The notes under the pieces: generated by a model
The model's input: the letters and a program-made list of their open reading frames with translations, nothing else
The model's database searches: none
Told to the model about the DNA's origin: nothing
Made by a program: the position numbers and the translations under genes
In this document: positions 1 through 5,589 of the stretch, one piece after another
Position numbering within the stretch: the stretch's first letter is position 1
Layout: each line of letters opens with the position of its first letter
Source of the DNA: Merdiplasma sp905207905
Lineage (GTDB): Bacteria; Bacillota; Clostridia; Lachnospirales; Lachnospiraceae
Direction of reading: 5' to 3'
DNA length: 23,945 nt
Assembly: GCA_902475025.1 (NCBI GenBank)
Contig: CABRXX010000037.1
Location: 1 to 23,945, forward strand

Positions 1-708
1 CTGAAAAAACTGCTGATCTTAGGGCTATGGGGCTTTGGCGTGTTGATTGTTCTATGTGGTATCTGGGGAGCAACAGCCGGAGATATAGAAATGGATGGTC
101 AATTTTTTCTGTCTTTACTTGTTATAACAGTTTTAGTAGTTACGCTATTTCGGAAGATAAAACGTTATATCGGTACACCCTGCCACAGTGTACCAGCACT
201 GAATCAGATCCTTGACAAAAAGCAACTGGAGCAGCTATTGGACGGAGAACATTTTGAAACAATAAAGTTTGAAGATGAGGTTATGAAAAAGTATCTGGAA
301 ATTTACCAAAGCCAGAACTGGATGCTGATCGGCGGAAAGCTGCTCTCAAAAAAGCTTGCTCTGTGGGTGACAATGGATGGCTCTAAGAACGACACTTTAC
401 TGAAGGTTCTTTATCTCAACGGAAGGACTGCAAAGGCAAAAGTAAATCTGGAAATCAGAGAAAACAGATACGAAGAGTTCACTTCTGTGCTGAAAGACCT
501 GATTGGATATGAAGGAGCTTTGAAGCTGTACGGAAAAGAGGAGCAGCTGGCAGAGAAATTTGCGTCCTGCTTTCCAGAGCAAACTTCCGAACAGGATCGA
601 GTAGCTGCTTTTCTTTCTCAGGATGTTACAGCGATCCGGCAGGACTATATCCAGACCTTTTCTCCTCCTGACTCCAGGAAGAAAAAACGAAACAGGAAGT
701 ATTTGTAA
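1..708 (+). CDS. Hypothetical two-helix membrane protein, 5' end cut by window edge
   Basis: The reading frame is open from base 1, so the true start is probably just upstream. An internal ATG at 40 exists, but it would remove most of the first hydrophobic segment. The visible product is about 235 residues. A first membrane segment spans roughly residues 4-22 and a second roughly 34-50, followed by a basic stop-transfer RKIKR and a soluble charged domain of about 180 residues. The C-terminus is strongly basic (SRKKKRNRKYL). The soluble part has regular alternating beta and alpha character, with no catalytic motif that I recognise. I cannot name the family. It is the first of a run of small membrane or exported proteins, and a long hairpin lies 5 bases after its stop. 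The coding assignment is supported by length and composition; the function is unknown. Confidence 0.75.
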   Translation: MKKLLILGLWGFGVLIVLCGIWGATAGDIEMDGQFFLSLLVITVLVVTLFRKIKRYIGTPCHSVPALNQILDKKQLEQLLDGEHFETIKFEDEVMKKYLEIYQSQNWMLIGGKLLSKKLALWVTMDGSKNDTLLKVLYLNGRTAKAKVNLEIRENRYEEFTSVLKDLIGYEGALKLYGKEEQLAEKFASCFPEQTSEQDRVAAFLSQDVTAIRQDYIQTFSPPDSRKKKRNRKYL

Positions 709-713
709 CTGTT

Positions 714-760
714 TAGCATCAGTGTACAGGGGGCAATACTCCTCTTGTACACTGATGCTA
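714..760. repeat. Long hairpin, perfect 15-bp inverted repeat extended to 20 bp with G-U pairs
   Basis: TAGCATCAGTGTACA at 714-728 is exactly complementary to 746-760. In RNA the GGGGG at 729-733 can pair with CCUCU at 741-745 using two G-U pairs, giving a 20-bp stem and a 7-base loop. It starts 5 bases after the preceding stop codon. No T-tract follows on either strand, so it is not a textbook intrinsic terminator. It could be a transcript 3'-end stabiliser, an atypical terminator, or a small mobile repeat. Confidence 0.8.
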
Positions 761-842
761 TAGTCATGGAATACATGAGGTAGAATATCTGCCTAACAGC
801 AAATATGGAACGATTGTTGAAGAACCATCTGACGCTATATAA
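756..842 (+). pseudogene. C-terminal remnant of a lost small protein
   Basis: This frame is open from just inside the right arm of the hairpin to a TAA at 840-842 and has no start codon. It reads HEVEYLPNSKYGTIVEEPSD and ends with Ala-Ile. The segment EYLPNSKYG looks like the ordinary C-terminal strand of a small membrane or exported protein, not random translation, whereas the other two frames here are broken. I infer that most of a gene was deleted, leaving this tail beside the hairpin. The evidence is only the protein-like character of about 22 residues, so the call is tentative. Confidence 0.4.
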
Positions 843-843
843 T
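817..843 (+). promoter_or_regulatory. Possible weak sigma-A promoter for the gene at 885
   Basis: A perfect TATAAT lies at 838-843, with TTGAAG at 817-822 as the best -35 candidate. The spacer is 15 bases, shorter than ideal. Transcription would begin about 35 bases upstream of the ATG at 885. The perfect -10 box may be chance in A+T-rich DNA. Confidence 0.35.
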
Positions 844-884
844 ACTACTGGTACTGAAATCAATACGTATGAGGTCACAAGATT

Positions 885-1391
885 ATGGTATTTATTTACA
901 GAGGCGCATTTATTATCGGTATTACTTTGCTTGTTCCAGTTATTATTAGATACCTTACTGCAAAAAGTAAGGAAGATCATATGGCTGTTTATATTGTAAA
1001 AATGCGCAGCAATATGATGAAACTATTAAAAATAATGACTGTTATCTGTGTTCCCCTGGGAATTATGGCGGCGATTGCATTTTTCGCCTTTCTTTCCTCC
1101 AAAGACTGGGAAAATATGTGTTATACAGCAGTAGTGATTTTTGTTAGTATTGCAGATTTTACCATGTGGAACTATTATAAAAATAACATAATTATCGTTT
1201 TGAATAATCACAAAATAAAAGTAGTAAAAGGAAGGAAAAGCCGTATTCTCTCAAAAAGTAAAATTACATATAAAAAGATAAATGGCTGCAAAATAAAATT
1301 ATATTATAATGATAAAAAAATTTTCACAATTACCCGACAGTTTGACAATTTTGAAAATATGGAAATCTGGCTGAACAATAATTTAGAGTAA
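885..1391 (+). CDS. Hypothetical three-helix membrane protein with a basic C-terminal domain
   Basis: The product is 168 residues. Hydrophobic segments lie at about 7-24, 48-70 and 79-97. They are followed by a Lys-rich, beta-prone cytoplasmic-looking domain ending in an amphipathic helix (DNFENMEIWLNNN). The layout of membrane helices followed by a small beta-rich domain and a C-terminal helix recalls bacterial PH-like membrane proteins, but this is an inference from layout only. The ATG at 885 is the first available start after a stop at 870-872; a GAGG at 871-874 lies 10 bases upstream. Codon use is very A+T-rich compared with genes after 5590. It may have its own promoter (see 817-843). 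I do not recognise a named family. Confidence 0.7.
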   Translation: MVFIYRGAFIIGITLLVPVIIRYLTAKSKEDHMAVYIVKMRSNMMKLLKIMTVICVPLGIMAAIAFFAFLSSKDWENMCYTAVVIFVSIADFTMWNYYKNNIIIVLNNHKIKVVKGRKSRILSKSKITYKKINGCKIKLYYNDKKIFTITRQFDNFENMEIWLNNNLE

Positions 1392-1503
1392 GGGAAAGGC
1401 ACCAAAAGAGTGGGCAGATGGGTTCCAAATGGAAACAGGGTTGGAGCTTGTAGAATTCAATTAGGCGATAAAATATTAAAACTTGCTGGAGAAAGGGAAT
1501 TTC

Positions 1504-1831
1504 ATGAAGGATCACAGAAATCAAATCCAAAATAAAAAAGAACCATTGTCTCATTATGTTATCCGTTCGGAACGCTATCTGGGCTGGCTGTTTGCTTTTT
1601 TCGGAATATGCAGCATCGGTTTACTGATTTATAGCATTATCATAGAGGAAGCTTTGTGGGCAATCCTGTTTTTGTTTTTTATTTCCATAGTGATGATAAT
1701 ATAGACAATTCACTGTTTATCGAACAAATGAACCGATTACATATTCCTGTCTGGAGTTATAGTTTTTCTCTCAAAATGAAAAAGAAGTCGAAATAGCGGA
1801 AAGATGCTTTAATAGGATTGGTACAATCTGA
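1504..1831 (+). pseudogene. Decayed membrane-protein gene (frameshift plus nonsense codon)
   Basis: An ATG at 1504 is preceded by GAAAGGG at a good distance and opens 66 codons with two hydrophobic segments, ending at TAG 1702-1704. The frame starting at 1703 then reads protein-like sequence (QFTVYRTNEPITYSCLEL), hits TAG at 1760-1762, and continues with FFSQNEKEVEIAERCFNRIG to a TGA at 1829-1831. The pieces are consistent with one ancestral protein, helical membrane hairpin then beta-rich tail, broken by a frameshift near 1702 and an in-frame stop, perhaps also with an internal deletion. The layout resembles the intact neighbour at 885. The 66-codon part could still be translated, so calling the whole unit a pseudogene is an inference. 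Confidence 0.5.
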
Positions 1832-1851
1832 TTTTTATGGAGTTAAATAAT

Positions 1852-2295
1852 ATGAAAAAGAAATTGGTTCTCTTTATAATAGTGATTGTCATGGCAGTTT
1901 TTATTACAGCGATGATTTCCATTCTGGCCGGACACAAGGGCAATACGGTTAATGTCAAACGTGTAGTTGGTACTTCCGCCTTGTATGATGAAGAACGGAT
2001 CAATAAGGCATTTGATGCGGTGGAAGATAAATTTGCATCCGATTTTAAAGGCTGTACCTTAACGGAGCTGCGCTATGACAAAGAAGTAGAAAATAAATTT
2101 GTTGATGAAATGCAGCAATACAAGACATTACATAGGCGAGATCTTATTATTGTAGTATCCGATTTTGAAACAGACAGGAAATCCCAAGATTTGGGTCTGA
2201 TCCCGAATGAAACTTACGAAGGATGGAGCTGGAGTCTGGTGCAAACCGATAATGTCCAAGGCTGGGAAGTTGTTGAAGGCGGCTGGGGATATTGA
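1852..2295 (+). CDS. Hypothetical single-pass exported protein
   Basis: I chose the ATG at 1852 because GGAG at 1839-1842 lies 9 bases upstream. The in-frame ATG at 1837 overlaps that GGAG and has no site of its own. The product is 147 residues: a short basic N-terminus (MKKK), one hydrophobic segment at about 4-26 serving as signal anchor or uncleaved signal, then an extracytoplasmic domain of about 120 residues. The domain has a conserved-looking core (RINKAFDAVEDKF, FKGCTLTELRYD) and an aromatic C-terminus (GWSWSLVQ, GGWGY). It resembles small secreted Clostridia proteins whose domains have no assigned function; from memory it may be DUF4829-like, but I cannot confirm this. It precedes the gene at 2329 by 33 bases, and the two are probably co-transcribed. 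Confidence 0.75.
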   Translation: MKKKLVLFIIVIVMAVFITAMISILAGHKGNTVNVKRVVGTSALYDEERINKAFDAVEDKFASDFKGCTLTELRYDKEVENKFVDEMQQYKTLHRRDLIIVVSDFETDRKSQDLGLIPNETYEGWSWSLVQTDNVQGWEVVEGGWGY

Positions 2296-2328
2296 TGGTT
2301 ATGGCAATCTGGCAAAGGAAGTGACAAA

Positions 2329-2838
2329 ATGAGCAACAAACTGATCAAGGCGAAAGATCTGGAAGCGAAAATAATTAGAAAAAAAAGAATTTGGAAGCTT
2401 TGTGCGATTTTGCTGGGAGCGTCCATAATCTTATTTTTGTTCATTTGGACGATGGTGGCAATCACCTCTGTAAAATTTAAAAATCAAATGGAGCAGATGG
2501 TTCTGGGAAAAGACTATTTTATCGAAGATGTTGTAATTAAGAAAAAGGACACCTATAGCTCTCCCAGTGGAAAATATAGTGTATCTACAAATTATTTCTT
2601 TTATTATGATACGGACAAGAAAATGCAGATCCCTGGGAAAATATATGGGGAGTATGAAGTGGGGGACAGCATTCCGGCGTATACTACAGACCATGTTTAT
2701 TATGATTACGAAAAAGACGGGATTTTGCCCAGAGAAGAATTTCGCAATCATGAACTGATGAAAGCTGCCGGAGTGGTCTGCGGCTGTGTAATCTGTTTGC
2801 TGGCGTTATATTTGTTTCTGGAAAAGAAGTGTATGTAA
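2329..2838 (+). CDS. Hypothetical two-helix membrane protein with extracytoplasmic domain
   Basis: The product is 169 residues. The start ATG is preceded by AAGGAAGTG at a suitable distance. A basic N-terminus (residues 13-21, EAKIIRKKR) leads into a membrane segment at about 23-44. A Tyr- and Lys-rich domain of about 100 residues follows, and a second membrane segment lies at about 147-164 just before a short basic end (EKKCM). By the positive-inside rule both ends are cytoplasmic and the middle is outside. The middle domain (YSVSTNYFFYYDTDKK, VGDSIPAYTTDHVYYD) looks like the small beta-rich domain of DUF3592-type membrane proteins, which is only a resemblance. Only 17 bases separate it from the lipoprotein gene downstream, suggesting one operon. 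Confidence 0.75.
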   Translation: MSNKLIKAKDLEAKIIRKKRIWKLCAILLGASIILFLFIWTMVAITSVKFKNQMEQMVLGKDYFIEDVVIKKKDTYSSPSGKYSVSTNYFFYYDTDKKMQIPGKIYGEYEVGDSIPAYTTDHVYYDYEKDGILPREEFRNHELMKAAGVVCGCVICLLALYLFLEKKCM

Positions 2839-2855
2839 ACAAAAGGGGCAGGCTG

Positions 2856-3362
2856 ATGAAAAAAATATTCTGGATTTTGAGCGTTTTTATATTAACAGGT
2901 CTGTGTGGCTGTTCCAACCGAAATTTGCCGAGATGGTTTCAATCAGAACAGGACGGTGCAGACCATGTGATGCGTAAAATTGCAGAGGCATGTAATACTC
3001 AGGATACCGAAAAGATGATGAAGTTGTTTTCGGAAAGCAGCAAAAAGAAGCTACCTGATTTGGAGGAAGAAATCCGTACACTCTTTCAATATTTGGAGGG
3101 AAATCAGATTATAGATTTTCAGGGGGATTGTGCATCTTCTGGTGAAAAGGATCGAGGGAAAGGGCGCATCGAATGGGTTGGAATGTATGAACTATCTGCA
3201 TCAGACGAGGAGTACTCGATGAACTTCTATATGTATCCAGAGGATGAAGAAAATCCTCAAAATGTAGGAATATATAAAATTGAGATCGCCACAGCAGAGG
3301 AAACAGAGAAAGCTGATTTTATGTGGAATTATCCGGAGATAGGCGTTTTTATTGCAGGATAG
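2856..3362 (+). CDS. Putative lipoprotein, DUF5104-like
   Basis: The start at 2856 is preferred over the in-frame ATG at 2829, because it directly opens a signal peptide and AAAGGGG lies upstream. The product is 168 residues. It begins MKK, has a hydrophobic core at 4-16 and ends in a lipobox LCGC, with Cys19 as the likely lipidated residue. The mature part is acidic and reads ADHVMRKIAEACNTQDTEKM followed by LFSESSKKK. That pattern matches my recollection of the DUF5104 family of Bacillota lipoproteins (NTF2-like 'count and length' region), with unknown function. It is expected to be anchored on the outer face of the membrane. Its stop lies 19 bases before the next gene start, so it is likely co-transcribed with 2329 and 3382. 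Confidence 0.8.
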   Translation: MKKIFWILSVFILTGLCGCSNRNLPRWFQSEQDGADHVMRKIAEACNTQDTEKMMKLFSESSKKKLPDLEEEIRTLFQYLEGNQIIDFQGDCASSGEKDRGKGRIEWVGMYELSASDEEYSMNFYMYPEDEENPQNVGIYKIEIATAEETEKADFMWNYPEIGVFIAG

Positions 3363-3381
3363 TCGGAGGCAAAGGGGACAG

Positions 3382-4953
3382 ATGAGACACTATGGAATGG
3401 AACATGGAAATGAGACGTATATCACTGCAAATCGCCAGGCGGTTCGATTGGAACCGGATGCGCCAAAAAAGCAACTGGAACCCGACAGTAACCCGCCGGC
3501 GGCCGGGAAGAAGTGGCCATGCATTTTGACAGGCTGTATTTCCGTTTTTGTCCCAGTGTTTATATTTGGGATATTGTTCTTTGTCGGTGACCCTTTAGCG
3601 CCGCAAAATGCAGCAGCGGCACTGGTTCTTCTTTTGACATGGCTTGGATATGGATTGGTTCTTTTGCTGCATCGTCATACAGAACCAGAGGAGATACAAA
3701 AGGCTGTTGTTGTGCTGCGGGAACAGAAACTGGTCACATGGGTTGGGATTTTCTTATGGCTGCTGGGAAATATTTTCCTGTTTATGGCCGTTGCAGTTAC
3801 GTCAGCAGTTCCTGTTGATGGCACTACGATTTTTCTGGCAGTGCTTGGTGTTCTTGTCACATTCTTTGGTGTGTGGATGCTTTTGGCTGGACGAAATCGC
3901 TCTATGTTTGTGTTTCCAGATCATTCTGTTTTGTATATCAGCAGCTTAGGAAGACAAAAGAATCTGTAACCGGGACAGGTTGCATCGGCACGTCTCACAG
4001 TCAACCGTTCCATTCAGCTATTGAATGCAAATGGGAAGAAACTGGTTTCTGTAGAGACAAATATGCGTGGGGTATCCAGGCTTGCAGAGTGGATCGAAAG
4101 TACGGATTTGGAAGCAGTGCTGACACCTGCCATGGAACGTCAGACAGAAAATCAGGTAAAAGAGGAAAACATACTGCAGTGGAGAGAGGAATACCGTACT
4201 CACTGGCATGATCATCTAAAAGTGATCCGTGTGGGCTTGTGGTTTGTTATGACTCTGTATCTTATTGGAGTTATTTTGCCCATTCCGTTATACCTCTTTG
4301 CAGATGTAAAGCTTCGTACTGTGATGGCGATTGCCGCCGTATCACCGGTTCCCTTTCTTATTTTTTGTGTTGTATTTGCCCCGGTGCTTATTTATGGAGA
4401 TCGTCCGAAAAATGCCACGGCAGAATGGAATTCCATGCATATCCGTCTCTCTTTGCCGGTCATGTTTTTACCGGCTCTTGCAATGCTCTGGCAGGTTCAT
4501 TATATATGGAGCCGGTGGGCAATGCAGCCAAAAGGCAGTGGCGGGATATGGATCATTCAGGGAATGATCATTGCCGTTCCCGTAATTGTTTTATGCCTTT
4601 ACCGCACACCGAAAGGAAAACGTCTGGAAACAGGATTTTTTATGATATTTGTGGGTATGTCCCTGGGTATGAGTATTTCTTATTGTGCCAATGCGGCCCT
4701 TTGCAGGCCAGCCCGCCATTATAAAGCGGTCATTGTTGACAGCCATAAGGAAGATCCAAACACCAGGGGCGATGACAACACATTGACAGTACTTTTGGAT
4801 GACGGAAGTAAAAACAGGATTTATGTATCTGATACGATTTATGAAAAGGCAATGAGGGGAGAAGCACTGGATGTGTGTCATAGTGAAAGTCCTCTTGGAA
4901 TGGAAATGCTGAAGATTCATTTGCCGGAGACAAAAAATGATGTTCCTCAATAA
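3382..4953 (+). pseudogene. Multi-spanning membrane protein split by an in-frame TAA
   Basis: Two long open stretches, 3382-3969 and roughly 3970-4953, are in the same frame and separated only by TAA at 3967-3969. The reading runs GRQKNL, stop, PGQVASARLTVNRSIQLL. One C-to-T change in a CAA Gln codon would explain the stop. The restored protein would be 523 residues. The first part has a cytoplasmic arm and four membrane helices, followed by a beta-rich segment that continues across the stop to about residue 240. The second part has about five more helices and a C-terminal extracytoplasmic-looking domain (YKAVIVDSHKED, VLLDDGSKNRIYVS). No credible ribosome-binding site precedes the second half, so it is probably not made on its own. 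The first start has AAAGGGG just upstream. The function is unknown; the tail resembles DUF3592-type domains. A truncated 195-residue product could still be made. Confidence 0.7.
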
Positions 4954-5085
4954 AAGTGGATTTATAATGGAGCATAGGAAAAACAACTGTGAGATTCAGG
5001 AGCGTGTCCGCCGTAAGGTGCTGGGATAAGAAAGGCCAATCATAACGGAATAAGATGCCATCTTGTTTTGTGTACCCTAAAATGT

Positions 5086-5124
5086 AAAATTTCAATTCCA
5101 ACTTATAGAGTTGAAAAATTTCAA
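5086..5124. repeat. Pair of 10-bp direct repeats upstream of the integrase remnant
   Basis: AAAATTTCAA occurs at 5086-5095 and again at 5115-5124, 29 bases apart, within the 190-base gap between 4954 and 5144. The segment between them also contains CAACT-TATAG-AGTTG, a small perfect palindromic hairpin at 5100-5114. The rest of the gap shows only a 29-codon reading frame (4940-5029) overlapping the previous gene, which I do not call. The position just before an integrase promoter suggests regulator or recombinase binding sites, but in A+T-rich DNA this may be chance. Confidence 0.4.
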
Positions 5125-5144
5125 AAATGGATAGAACGGCAGTC

Positions 5145-5173
5145 TTGAAAGCTTTTTTCTATTGTGCTAAAAT
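5145..5173 (+). promoter_or_regulatory. Sigma-A-type promoter for the integrase remnant
   Basis: TTGAAA at 5145-5150 and TAAAAT at 5168-5173 are separated by exactly 17 bases, each with one mismatch to consensus. Transcription would begin near 5180, leaving a leader of about 40 bases before the ATG at 5219. No stronger promoter is visible before mutS, so this promoter may also feed mutS. Confidence 0.6.
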
Positions 5174-5218
5174 ATACATTTAGTGCCATACATTAGCATC
5201 GGAAAGGCTGGTGATGTT

Positions 5219-5440
5219 ATGGGAAAAAACTTAAAAGGTAAGGAATTGGGAAAAGGATTATATCAGAGAAAAGGCGGTCGTTATGAGGCCAGAATTTTCG
5301 TTCGTGGTATAGGAAAAATATTTTCAATTTATGGTACAAATTTACAACATGTAAAAAAAGAAAGAAATGCCTATCTTGCTAGTATTTCTCCTGGAATAGC
5401 GGAGTATGATCCTGGAATTATGACAGCATTGTTTCCTTGA
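5219..5440 (+). pseudogene. Truncated tyrosine-recombinase (integrase) N-terminal domain
   Basis: The product is 73 residues starting MGKNLKGKELGKG. The core GLYQRKGGRYEARIFVRGIG, with SIYGTNLQHVKKE after it, follows the pattern of the AP2-like arm-binding domain found at the N-terminus of Tn916-family and phage tyrosine integrases: QRKDGRYEAR, a strand, then an 'IYG' and a helix. The core-binding and catalytic domains (RHRY residues) are absent: the frame stops at TGA 5438-5440. I chose the ATG at 5219 over the one at 5183 because the latter lies almost at the predicted transcription start and GGAAAGG (5201-5207) precedes 5219. It is most likely a remnant left by deletion or decay of an integrated element. 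An alternative is a small stand-alone DNA-binding protein, since the promoter is well formed. Confidence 0.6.
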
Positions 5441-5546
5441 AGCCTGCAAAAACAGATGCGGTGATTGCTGCACTGATAAGCTGGAAGAAGAACATATGGA
5501 CGACGAATACGAACAGTATGTTCAAAAATATGGAACAGAAACCTGA
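5424..5546 (+). pseudogene. Cys-rich C-terminal remnant of unknown protein
   Basis: A frame overlapping the integrase remnant's end is open from 5424 to TGA 5544-5546 without a usable start. It reads CFLEACKNRCGDCCTDKLEE and then an acidic, Tyr-containing helix ending YVQKYGTET. Five cysteines in 14 residues followed by a helix look like real coding sequence, perhaps the tail of a metal-binding protein. It may be the residue of the gene that originally preceded mutS, joined to the integrase fragment by a deletion. The evidence is limited to about 40 residues of protein-like reading. Confidence 0.35.
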
Positions 5547-5572
5547 TTCTGCAAGATTGAGATAAAATTTTA

Positions 5573-5580
5573 GAGAGAGG
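5573..5580 (+). promoter_or_regulatory. Ribosome-binding site selecting the TTG start of mutS
   Basis: GAGAGAGG ends 9 bases before TTG 5590. No ATG within the first 40 codons has a comparable site, and the first in-frame ATG pair near 5719 falls inside the conserved LTPMMQ block. This supports initiation at TTG. Confidence 0.6.
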
Positions 5581-5589
5581 TTTTCATAC

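Noticed and set aside
709..765. Canonical intrinsic terminator
   Set aside because: The stem is strong, but no run of T follows on either strand, so it is reported as a hairpin repeat only.
645..980. 111-codon minus-strand frame across the hairpin region
   Set aside because: It crosses the hairpin and overlaps the ends of two plus-strand genes. The translation shows no coherent domain, and there is no plausible ribosome-binding site.
3967..3969. Programmed read-through or recoding at the in-frame TAA
   Set aside because: TAA is not used for selenocysteine or pyrrolysine, and no downstream stimulatory structure is evident. A simple nonsense mutation is more likely.
4239..4724. 161-codon plus-strand frame within the split membrane-protein gene
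   Set aside because: It is a second-frame shadow; the membrane-helix pattern belongs to the frame ending at 4953.
4940..5029. 29-codon ORF overlapping the end of the split gene
   Set aside because: It has no ribosome-binding site and no recognisable features. It may be a remnant, but the evidence is too thin.
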